DNA of 64,000 bases from Pseudooceanicola endophyticus (GTDB taxonomy: Bacteria; Pseudomonadota; Alphaproteobacteria; Rhodobacterales; Rhodobacteraceae): assembly GCF_018760365.1 (NCBI RefSeq), contig NZ_JAHIAB010000007.1:186001-250000 (forward strand), read 5' to 3'. Position numbers and translations under genes: made by a program. The first letter of the stretch is position 1, and each line of letters starts with the position of its first letter. Shown in pieces: positions 24,660-32,044 of this stretch. The notes under the pieces were generated by a model. It worked only from the letters and a program-made list of their open reading frames with translations, ran no database searches and was not told the origin of the DNA.

Positions 24660-25877
24660 ATGGCTCGCATTCTTGTTCTGGGCGGCGACGGCTTCTGCGG
24701 CTGGCCCACTTCCCTTCACCTGTCCGCGCTCGGCCACGATGTCGCTATTCTGGACAATCTTTCCCGCCGCCGCATCGACGCGCAGCTGGGATCCGACAGC
24801 CTGACCCCGATCGCGTCCATCGAGACCCGGATCGCTGCCTGGTCCGACCTGACCGGCCGGGACATTGCCTTTTACAACACCGATGCCGCAGATTTCGCGG
24901 CCCTGCGCCAGACCCTTGCCACGGTCCGGCCCGATACCATCATCCATTTCGCCGAACAGCGCGCCGCCCCCTATTCGATGAAGGGCGCCGAAGAGAAGGT
25001 CTACACGGTCAACAACAACATCGGCACCACGCACAACCTGCTGGCCGCCGTGACCGAACTGGGCCTGCACACCCATATCGTCCACCTGGGCACCATGGGC
25101 GTCTACGGCTACGACGGCGACGGGCTGGAGATCCCCGAAGGCTACCTGAACGTCTACGTGCCCGGCGACAACAAGCAGATCTTCCAGCGCGAGATCCTCT
25201 ATCCGACCAACCCCGGCTCGGTCTACCACATGACCAAGTCGATGGATCAGCTTCTGTTCCAGTTCTACGCCAAGAATGACCGGCTGCGGATCACCGACCT
25301 GCACCAGGGCATCGTCTGGGGCACCCAGACCGAGGAAACCCGGATGGACGAGCGGCTGATCAACCGCTTCGACTATGACGGCGACTACGGCACCGTGCTG
25401 AACCGCTTCCTGATGCAGGCCGCCATCGGCCACCCGCTGACGGTGCACGGCTTCGGCGGCCAGACCCGCGCCTTCATCAACATCCAGGACACCGTGCGCT
25501 GCGTGGCGCTGGCCGTGGCCAACCCGCCCGAGGAAGGCGACCGGGTGAAGATCATCAACCAGATGACCGAAACCCACCGCGTCCGCGACCTGGCCCGGCT
25601 GGTCAGCGCCGTCACCGGCGCCCGGGTCGCGATGGTCGAGAACCCGCGCAACGAAGCCCCCGAGAACGAGCTTCGCGTGTCCAACAAGACCTTCCTGTCG
25701 CTCGGCCTCGATCCGATCACGCTGAAGAACGGCCTGCTGGACGAAACGCTGGAAATCTCGCGCAAATACGCCCACCGCTGCCGCAAGGACATGATCCCCT
25801 GCGTCTCGACCTGGACCCAGAGCCAGCACCCCGGCGTCGTCTCGAACGAGGTCCCGCTGTTCGCCGTGGGAAAGTAA
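24660..25877 (+). CDS. sqdB: UDP-sulfoquinovose synthase homologue (SqdB/SQD1 family)
   Basis: A 405-residue extended short-chain dehydrogenase. The start ATG at 24660 has AAAGGA seven bases upstream. The NAD-binding turn is GGDGFCGWPTSLHLS (8-22), a form specific to SQD1-like enzymes rather than general epimerases. The catalytic set is seen as the Thr of HLGTMGVYG (about 145) and the Tyr/Lys of VYHMTKSMDQ (about 189 and 193). The protein also has the FAEQRAAPYSMK and HQGIVWGTQTEET segments of the family. SQD1 makes UDP-sulfoquinovose from UDP-glucose and sulfite. In sulfolipid loci sqdB stands with sqdD/sqdC or sqdX; here it is followed by a BcsB-like protein and a membrane glycosyltransferase instead, so a polysaccharide rather than a lipid may be the product. 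Confidence 0.85.
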   Translation: MARILVLGGDGFCGWPTSLHLSALGHDVAILDNLSRRRIDAQLGSDSLTPIASIETRIAAWSDLTGRDIAFYNTDAADFAALRQTLATVRPDTIIHFAEQRAAPYSMKGAEEKVYTVNNNIGTTHNLLAAVTELGLHTHIVHLGTMGVYGYDGDGLEIPEGYLNVYVPGDNKQIFQREILYPTNPGSVYHMTKSMDQLLFQFYAKNDRLRITDLHQGIVWGTQTEETRMDERLINRFDYDGDYGTVLNRFLMQAAIGHPLTVHGFGGQTRAFINIQDTVRCVALAVANPPEEGDRVKIINQMTETHRVRDLARLVSAVTGARVAMVENPRNEAPENELRVSNKTFLSLGLDPITLKNGLLDETLEISRKYAHRCRKDMIPCVSTWTQSQHPGVVSNEVPLFAVGK

Positions 25878-25910
25878 CCCCCGATCAAAGCTAGACGAAC
25901 CGCCTGACCG

Positions 25911-25932
25911 CCCGTGCCCTTCGGGGCGCGGG
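25911..25932 (+). repeat. Stem-loop with TTCG tetraloop between sqdB-like and BcsB-like genes
   Basis: A nine-pair stem (one G-T pair) with arms at 25911-25919 and 25924-25932 closes a TTCG loop, an exceptionally stable RNA tetraloop. It lies in the 92-base gap between the two genes and has no T run after it, so it more likely stabilises or partly attenuates the transcript than ends it. Confidence 0.5.
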
Positions 25933-25969
25933 TGCTTCGGTGCGGCCCAAGACATTTAGGTACGAATTC

Positions 25970-27610
25970 ATGCGACTGTTTGGCCTGGCCCTTCTGGCCT
26001 TCCTGCTGGCCGGCGCGGCCGTGGCGCTGTCCTACCTGCGCGCCGACGACATCCTGGTGAAGGCCCGCGACCTGGTGAGCAACCCGCCGCTGCGCTTCGA
26101 ACAGGTGACGCCGGTGCAGTCGCACCCCAAGGACCAGACCACCCTGACCCTGCGCGCCGACCCCGAGGCGCCGATGATCCTGTCGGGCGTGCCCGCCTAC
26201 CAGGGGGCGGCCTTCGTGCTGCCCTTCGATGCCCGCCCCACCGGCGGCACGCTGGTGATCGACACCACATCCCAGACCCTGCCCGGGATCGAGGCGGTAT
26301 TGCGCGTCACCCTCAACGGCACCCGCCGCGCCGAGCTGCTGCTGGGCGCCGGCCACCTGACCCGCCGGATCGAGATCCCGCTGACCGCCGAGGAGCTTTC
26401 GGGCGGCGTGCTGCCGGTCTCCTTCAGCCTGCAGGGCCATGGCACCAACGCCCCCTGCTCCGAGGACGGCATTGGCGCCGTGGTCGAGATCGAGCCCTCC
26501 AGCGCGCTGCACCTGGAACTGGACAAGCCGGTCTCAAGCCTGCGCGACCGGGTCATCGCCTGGGGCGATACGGTGCGCATCGGCTGGCCCGAGACGCTGG
26601 ACCGGGACACCCGCCAGCAGCGTCTGGCCCTGGGCGCCGCGCTGATCCGCCAGCACTATGCCCTGGCCTTCCGGACCGCCCCCGGGGCCGACGCCCTGAC
26701 CACCGAAGACCTGGCCGCGCTGCAGGCGCTCCGCCCGCTGCCCACCGCCCTGCGCACCCGCAGCGAGGCCGAGGTCCTCAGCTATAACTGGCCCGTCGAC
26801 CTCTCGACCCTGGGCGGCAATGGCGGCACCCGGCATTTCTACCGCGACACCACTTGGCGCGCGCGCTTCGATCCCGGCCAGCTGCCCGAGGGCGAGGTGC
26901 CCCGGACCCTGCATCTGAAGATGGCGCTCGGCCCGCTGCCGCGCGATACCGACTGGACCGTCTCGGTCACCGCGAACGGCAACCTGGTCAGCGCGGCCAA
27001 GCTGCCCGGCGACATCGGGACCTACACCCCCGAAATCGCCCTGCCCGCCCTGCCCGCCAACCAGCCCGCCACGATCGAGATCACCGCGACCTCGGATTAC
27101 GACATCACCGGGATCTGCAACAACGGCCCGCAGCTGCTGGCCGAGCTTCAGCCCGGCACCACCGTCACCGGCGGGCCCAGCCCTCTGGCCGATCCGCTGG
27201 GCGCGCTGCGCCGCCGCATCGCTCGGGACGGGCATCTGGGCGTGACGCTCGGCACCGAACTGACCGGCCCCGAGGCCGCCCGGATCGCGCCGCTGATCGC
27301 CACCCTGGCCCCCGCCGGCACCGCCATCACCGCCGGAGACGACAGCGCCCACCCCCTTGCCGTCGCCGTGTCCGGCGCCCTGGTGGCGGATGCCGCGGCG
27401 CTGACCCGGCCCGGCTGGGACCACTGGGTGATCTGGTCAGATCCCGACACCCAGCTGCCGCGCGCCCTGCCGCTGGCACAGGCCGAAAGCCGCTACGGCG
27501 GGCTGATCTGGCCGGCGGCGGTGCTGCTGTCGCTGCCGGTGCCGCCCCGCCCCGCCACCGTGCCGCAGGATCCCGCCGCACCGCAGCCCGCCGCCGTGCC
27601 GATCCGCTGA
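25970..27610 (+). CDS. BcsB-like periplasmic polysaccharide-synthase partner
   Basis: A 546-residue exported protein. The ATG at 25970 begins a signal anchor (MRLFGLALLAFLLAGAAVALSYL). The rest is beta-rich, with repeated segments of the type TLVIDTTSQTLPGIEAVLRVTLNGTRR and LPVSFSLQGHGTNAPCSEDGIGAVVEIEPSSALHLEL. The C-x(n)-WxxI-x-x-x-S-x-L-x-L pattern around Cys163 and a second Cys near 383 resembles the carbohydrate-binding/flavodoxin-like repeats of cellulose synthase subunit BcsB. A clear C-terminal membrane helix, present in BcsB, is not seen; the tail is Pro-rich. BcsB-type proteins guide the nascent glucan out through the periplasm. The glycosyltransferase gene follows after nine bases. 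The assignment is by pattern and context; a search could change it. Confidence 0.6.
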   Translation: MRLFGLALLAFLLAGAAVALSYLRADDILVKARDLVSNPPLRFEQVTPVQSHPKDQTTLTLRADPEAPMILSGVPAYQGAAFVLPFDARPTGGTLVIDTTSQTLPGIEAVLRVTLNGTRRAELLLGAGHLTRRIEIPLTAEELSGGVLPVSFSLQGHGTNAPCSEDGIGAVVEIEPSSALHLELDKPVSSLRDRVIAWGDTVRIGWPETLDRDTRQQRLALGAALIRQHYALAFRTAPGADALTTEDLAALQALRPLPTALRTRSEAEVLSYNWPVDLSTLGGNGGTRHFYRDTTWRARFDPGQLPEGEVPRTLHLKMALGPLPRDTDWTVSVTANGNLVSAAKLPGDIGTYTPEIALPALPANQPATIEITATSDYDITGICNNGPQLLAELQPGTTVTGGPSPLADPLGALRRRIARDGHLGVTLGTELTGPEAARIAPLIATLAPAGTAITAGDDSAHPLAVAVSGALVADAAALTRPGWDHWVIWSDPDTQLPRALPLAQAESRYGGLIWPAAVLLSLPVPPRPATVPQDPAAPQPAAVPIR

Positions 27611-27619
27611 GGTGACGCC

Positions 27620-29470
27620 ATGGCAATGACCGAGACCGACAAGCGCAGCGAGATCATCTTCGACTCCGTCGACAGCAACCCGCGCCGCTTTGCCGTCGCG
27701 GTGCCGCAATGGAAGGCGCCCGCCACCCTGGTCAGCTTCGTTCTGATCGCCTGGGGCCTGCTGTGGCTGCGCGGCCTGCCCGGGATGGACCGGGTCTTCA
27801 CCGGCCATGACTTCCTGCTGACCGACTATGCGGGCAGCCATTCCATCGCGGTGCGGATCTTCGTCCTGGCCTTCTTCCTGGCCTTCTCGCTCTTTGCCAC
27901 GGCCTCTTTTCTGGGACGGCTGATGTTCCTCGTCGACCTGCTGGTCACCTATGCGCTGCTCTGTGCGGTCCTCGATCTGGCCAATGGCGTGATCGCCACC
28001 TTCGGAGGCATCCGCTACCCGATGGCCCTGACCGAGATCGCCAGCGGCATCTTCGGCTTCGCCCTCTTCGCCTTCAAGCTGCTGGAACGCGGCCAGATGC
28101 CCTCGCGCATCCAGATGGTCTACCGGCCCGGGCGCACCGGGCCGGCGCTGGTCCGGCTGATTGTCACCCTGGCCCTGGCTGCCGCCGGCGCCTGCTGGGT
28201 CGCCGCGCTGGATCTGCCGCTGGTGCACTGGCTGCGCGCGGTGTCGCTGCTGGGGGGGATCGGGCCCGGGGTCTTCCTGTTCCTGCCGCTGTTCTTCGTG
28301 CAGATCTACCTGCTGGGCCGCTGGGACGACTGGCGCGTGCAGCGCCGCCGCATCCGCGATCCCTTCACCCCGCCGCTCAGCATCATCGTGCCCGCCTACA
28401 ACGAGGAATACATCATCGCCCGCACCATCGAGGCGATCGATGTCGCCGCCTCGAACTATGCCGGGCCGGTGCATGTGCTGATCCTCGACAACAACTCCTC
28501 GGACCGGACCGGCCAGATCGCCCGCGACGCGCTGGCCGCCTGCCGTGCCGCCACCGGCGAGGTGCTGCACATCCCCACCCCCGGCAAATCCCACGCGCTG
28601 AACGCGGGCCTTGCCGCCGTGCAGACCGAGTTCCTGATCCGCGTCGATGCCGATACCCAGCTGGGCCGCGACAACCTGGCCCGGGCGATGCAGTATTTCC
28701 GCGATCCCGGCGTGGGCTGCGTCGGCGGGATGCCGATGCCCCCCGGCGGCGGCCCCTTCGACAGCGCCCGCCTGCTGGAGGTCATGGTCAAGCACGGCTT
28801 CTATTCGGTGGGCTTCACCGCCATCAACTGCGTGGTCGGCATCCCGGGCATGTTCGTGTGCTACCGCACCGCCCACCCGCGCGAGCTGGGCGGCTTCGTC
28901 GAGGGCATGAACGGAGAGGATACCGACATTTCCCTGCGCATCGGAGAGATGGGCTATCTCTCGGTGGTCGATCCCAACATCCGCTACATTTCCGAGGTGC
29001 CGACCACCTACCGCCACATGCGCGAGCAGCGCATCCGCTGGTTCCGCTCAGTCTACCACATCAGCGCACGCTGCCGGGACCTGATCTATTCGCCCTGGCC
29101 GACGCTGCGCGGCAAGCTGCTGCTGCCCTTCATGCTGGTGAACTCGGGACGCCGCACCATGCTGCTGCCGCTGTTCCTGTTCGGCCTGATCGAGCATTTC
29201 GGCCAGTTCAACCCGGTTCGCCCGGTGCTGTGGTCGGCAATCCTCGCGCTGCTGATCGGGGCGCCGGCGCTGATGGCGATCTTCGCCGCCTGCGCCAATG
29301 GCCGCCCCGGCGCGATCCGCGCCATGGGGCCCTACCTGCTGTTCCGCTTCCTGAGGGCCTATTTCACGCTGGAATCCATGCTCTCGATCCGGATCACGCC
29401 GCGCCGAGAGGATCTGGCCCGCGCCTACCTGAAGAACATCGTGCCGCGCAAGCCGCTGCGGGTGGCCTGA
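27620..29470 (+). CDS. Membrane family-2 glycosyltransferase, processive-synthase type
   Basis: A 616-residue protein with GAGGTGA seven bases before its start. Helices at about 31-50, 73-97, 98-117, 130-155, 172-195 and 205-232 precede a cytosolic GT-A domain beginning with LSIIVPAYNEEYIIARTIEAID. Catalytic features are the DxD (Asp343-Ala-Asp345, VDADTQ), the acceptor-side Glu-Asp of NGEDTDIS (about 432-433) and QRIRW (about 470-474), the Q-x-x-R-W signature of processive synthases such as cellulose, hyaluronan and chitin synthase. Two or more C-terminal helices follow. There is no PilZ domain at the C-terminus. With the BcsB-like partner it should polymerise and export a glycan; use of UDP-sulfoquinovose is inferred from the first gene of the unit. 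Confidence 0.85.
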   Translation: MAMTETDKRSEIIFDSVDSNPRRFAVAVPQWKAPATLVSFVLIAWGLLWLRGLPGMDRVFTGHDFLLTDYAGSHSIAVRIFVLAFFLAFSLFATASFLGRLMFLVDLLVTYALLCAVLDLANGVIATFGGIRYPMALTEIASGIFGFALFAFKLLERGQMPSRIQMVYRPGRTGPALVRLIVTLALAAAGACWVAALDLPLVHWLRAVSLLGGIGPGVFLFLPLFFVQIYLLGRWDDWRVQRRRIRDPFTPPLSIIVPAYNEEYIIARTIEAIDVAASNYAGPVHVLILDNNSSDRTGQIARDALAACRAATGEVLHIPTPGKSHALNAGLAAVQTEFLIRVDADTQLGRDNLARAMQYFRDPGVGCVGGMPMPPGGGPFDSARLLEVMVKHGFYSVGFTAINCVVGIPGMFVCYRTAHPRELGGFVEGMNGEDTDISLRIGEMGYLSVVDPNIRYISEVPTTYRHMREQRIRWFRSVYHISARCRDLIYSPWPTLRGKLLLPFMLVNSGRRTMLLPLFLFGLIEHFGQFNPVRPVLWSAILALLIGAPALMAIFAACANGRPGAIRAMGPYLLFRFLRAYFTLESMLSIRITPRREDLARAYLKNIVPRKPLRVA

Positions 29471-29491
29471 AACGCGGAACCGGAGCCGCCC

Positions 29492-30190
29492 CTACTGCCA
29501 GGCCGCCACGGGTTCGCGGCTGGGCCGCGCTGCGGGCGCGACCGGGCCCGGCGCGCCCAGGGTGCCGCCATGGCAGATGTGATCGGACAGCAGCGCCGTC
29601 GCCCGCGCCCCGTCCCCCGCCAGCACCGCCGCGACCAGGATCCGGTGCTCGCGCAGCGTCAGCGCCGTGCGCGCCGCGATGCGTTCGTTCTGATGCCGCA
29701 GCACCGCCATTTTCGGCGCAATCGCCCGGTAGCTGTCGGCCAGGTAGCTGTTGCCGGCGGCGTCGATGATTTCCTGATGGAATTCGGTGTCGACGGCGCG
29801 GTATTCGAAATCATCGCCCAGTTCCAGTGCCGCCTCCATGCGCAGCACGCAGTCCTGCAGCCGCCGCCCCAGACGCGCCGCATCCTGCTGCATCGCCGTG
29901 GCAAGGGCCGCCCCCTCCAGCGCCACCCGCACCGCGCTGATCTGCGCAAGGTCCTGATCCTCCAGCTGGAAGACGAAGGTGCCGCGCTGCGGCACCACCT
30001 CGACCAGCCCCTCGGCCTCCAGCCGGTTGATCGCCTCGCGGATCGGGGTGCGGCTGACGTTGAGCTGCTGCGCCAGACGGACCTCGGACATGTGGCTGCC
30101 CTGCGCCAACCGCCCGCCGATGATCCAGCTGCGCAGCATAGAGGTGACCTGTTCCGTCAGTGAGCGGGGCTTGAAGGGGGGAGCATTCAT
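29492..30190 (-). CDS. GntR family regulator, FCD subfamily
   Basis: A 232-residue regulator started at the ATG at 30188-30190, with AGGA seven bases upstream; the frame extends 13 codons further without support. The winged helix spans about 12-75, with the recognition region EVRLAQQLNVSRTPIREAINRLEAEGLVE. The C-terminal helical FCD domain has the metal/ligand-binding pattern in ...AVDTEFHQEIIDAAGN... and LREHRILVAAVLAGDG, including the conserved Asp, His and His positions. The tail is Pro/Ala/Arg-rich. It is convergent with the glycosyltransferase gene and follows the other GntR gene on the same strand by 152 bases. Its targets are not obvious; the inverted repeat at 30305-30324 lies upstream of it. 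Confidence 0.9.
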   Translation of the reverse strand: MNAPPFKPRSLTEQVTSMLRSWIIGGRLAQGSHMSEVRLAQQLNVSRTPIREAINRLEAEGLVEVVPQRGTFVFQLEDQDLAQISAVRVALEGAALATAMQQDAARLGRRLQDCVLRMEAALELGDDFEYRAVDTEFHQEIIDAAGNSYLADSYRAIAPKMAVLRHQNERIAARTALTLREHRILVAAVLAGDGARATALLSDHICHGGTLGAPGPVAPAARPSREPVAAWQ

Positions 30191-30304
30191 CGTGTTTTCC
30201 TGGCTTGGACTGGCTGGGAAACGCCGCATTTACCCTGCGTTTCTAGACCGTTACCGCCCCACGGGGCACTGCCAGAACATTAGCCGTATGCTCACGATAT
30301 TTTT

Positions 30305-30324
30305 AGCTATAGGAAATCATAGCT
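30305..30324. repeat. AT-rich inverted repeat between the two GntR genes
   Basis: Arms AGCTAT (30305-30310) and ATAGCT (30319-30324) with an eight-base spacer, in an A/T-rich pocket of the 152-base gap. It lies 19 bases past the stop of one GntR gene and 115 bases before the start of the other, so it could be an operator of the downstream GntR gene or a weak transcript end. On the minus strand it is followed by TAAAAATA rather than a T run, which argues against a terminator. Confidence 0.35.
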
Positions 30325-30342
30325 GGATTTTGCCGATGAAAC

Positions 30343-31107
30343 TCATTCTTCCATGAAGCGGCTCAGCGCTCGGGCCTCCTGATCCCCCATCAGCGCCCAG
30401 GCGGTTTCCATGTGGGATTTCATGATCGCCCGCGCCGCGCCCGCATCGCCCTCGCGCAGCGCCACCAGAAGGCGGCGGTGGAAATCGTGGCCGCGCAGGC
30501 GCAGCTCCGGATTGGCGGGCGCGTAAAGCTGGCGCGACACGGTGATGTCGGTCAGCAGCTTCACGGTGAATTCGATCACGAAGCTCAGCAGGCGGTTTTC
30601 GCCCTGCGCCGCCAGCAGCGCGTGGAATTTCAGAGAGGCAACATGCTGCGCGCGCTCCTCCTCCGGGGTGGCGGCGGGGCTGGCGTAGTCCTCGGTCAGG
30701 GCCTCCAGCTCGGCCAGCGCCTCCTCCGAAAGCCGCCCGGCCAGCGCCGCGACCAGCTCTGGCTCCAGCGCGCGGCGCATCTGGTAGGCATCGCCGATGG
30801 TCAGGTCCTGAAAGTAGAAGTAGTTGCCCAGCAGCGCCGTGGCGCGTTCGGTGCTGACCGCATGAACGAATGATCCCCCGCCCGGCCCGGTGCGGGTGCG
30901 GATCAGCCCCTGCGCCTCAAGGATGCGCATCGCCTCGCGGATCGTGCCCTTGGCCATGCCGAAGGTCTCGATCATCTCGGGTTCGCTGGGCAGGCGGTCG
31001 CCGGGCTTCATGGCGCGTTCCACGACCATGTCCTTGATCGCCTCGGCCACCGCCGCCGGGCGCGAAAGCTTCGCTTCAGGTTTCGAGCGGGTGGTGGCAG
31101 GCGGCAA
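30343..31107 (-). CDS. FadR/GntR family regulator, last gene of the peptide-type ABC operon
   Basis: About 254 residues. The frame is open well upstream inside the ATPase gene, and no ATG precedes the conserved region. A TTG at 31105-31107 with GAGAGG seven bases before it is my best start; a GTG at 31050 is the alternative. The DNA-binding domain reads AAVAEAIKDMVVERAMKPGDRLPSEPEMIETFGMAKGTIREAMRILEAQGLI, and the C-terminal FCD domain has HFHALLAAQGENRLL-like and GHDFHRRLLVALREGD segments carrying ligand-binding histidines. The overlap with the end of the second ATPase gene implies co-translation with the transporter. It probably autoregulates that operon through the twin palindromes at 36543-36581. 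Confidence 0.85.
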   Translation of the reverse strand: MPPATTRSKPEAKLSRPAAVAEAIKDMVVERAMKPGDRLPSEPEMIETFGMAKGTIREAMRILEAQGLIRTRTGPGGGSFVHAVSTERATALLGNYFYFQDLTIGDAYQMRRALEPELVAALAGRLSEEALAELEALTEDYASPAATPEEERAQHVASLKFHALLAAQGENRLLSFVIEFTVKLLTDITVSRQLYAPANPELRLRGHDFHRRLLVALREGDAGAARAIMKSHMETAWALMGDQEARALSRFMEE

Positions 31108-32044
31108 GCTGGTCCTCTCCCATCTGGCGCAGCGCCGGGTCTTCGCGCCGGCAGAGGTCTGTCGCCCGAGGGCAGCGCCCGGCAAAGGCGCAGCCCGCAG
31201 GCGGGTTCAGCGGATCGGGCAGTTCGCTGCCCTTCTGCTCGGGCGCGCTCAGGGGGCGTCCCACCACCGGCGCACTCTCCGCGAGAAGCCTAGTATAGGG
31301 ATGACGGGGAGAATTGAATATCTCTTCCGCCCGCCCGACCTCGACCACGGCGCCGAAATACAGCACCACAACCCGGTCCGAGATCGCCTCGACCACCGCG
31401 AGATCGTGGGAAATGAAAAGGTAGGTCAGCCCCAGGTCGCGCCGAAGCTGCCCCAGCAGGTTCAGCACCTGCGCCTGCACCGAGACATCGAGCGCCGAGA
31501 CAGGTTCATCCAGGATCAGGATCTCGGGGGCGGCGGCCAGGGCACGGGCGATGCCGATCCGCTGCGCCTGCCCGCCCGAGAATTCATGCGGGTAACGTTC
31601 CAGGAACTCCGCGCGCAGGTTCACGCTGCCGAAGATCTCGGCGATGCGGGCCTCGCGCGCGGCGCGGTCCATGCCGTGCAGCTGCTTCAGCGGCACCTCA
31701 AGGATCTGCCGGATGGTCTTGCGCGGGTTGAGGCTGCTGATCGGGTCCTGGAAGACATACTGGATCAGCCGTCCGAAAGCCGCCGGATCGGCGGTATCAA
31801 GCGCCTTTCCAGCAATCTCGATCTGCCCCGTCGAGGGCGGGATCAACCCCACCAGCATCCGCGCCAGCGTGGACTTTCCGCATCCCGATTCCCCCACGAT
31901 GCCAAGGGTTTCGCCCTTTCTGACCTGAAGCGAGAGCGGCCGCACCGCGCGCACCCCGGGCCGCGCCTTGCCGAACAGGGGCTTGGGCAGCGGGAAGGTC
32001 TTTGACAGCTCGGTGATGGTCAGGGCGTTCATCTCGGCACTCAT
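31076..32044 (-). CDS. Peptide-type ABC importer ATPase, DppF/OppF-like
   Basis: A 322-residue ATPase started at the ATG at 32042-32044, which overlaps the preceding stop by four bases and has GAGGAGG seven bases upstream. It has Walker A (GIVGESGCGKSTLAR), the Q-loop (YVFQDPISSLNPRKT), the signature FSGGQAQRIGIARAL, Walker B (LILDEPVSALDVSVQAQVL) and the switch His (FISHDLAVVE). The C-terminal oligopeptide/dipeptide ATPase extension (PLNPPAGCAFAGRCPRATDLCRREDPAL) with spaced cysteines is diagnostic of the Dpp/Opp class and may bind a cluster. It pairs with the ATPase half of the fused protein encoded immediately upstream. Confidence 0.93.
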   Translation of the reverse strand: MSAEMNALTITELSKTFPLPKPLFGKARPGVRAVRPLSLQVRKGETLGIVGESGCGKSTLARMLVGLIPPSTGQIEIAGKALDTADPAAFGRLIQYVFQDPISSLNPRKTIRQILEVPLKQLHGMDRAAREARIAEIFGSVNLRAEFLERYPHEFSGGQAQRIGIARALAAAPEILILDEPVSALDVSVQAQVLNLLGQLRRDLGLTYLFISHDLAVVEAISDRVVVLYFGAVVEVGRAEEIFNSPRHPYTRLLAESAPVVGRPLSAPEQKGSELPDPLNPPAGCAFAGRCPRATDLCRREDPALRQMGEDQLAACHHPLET

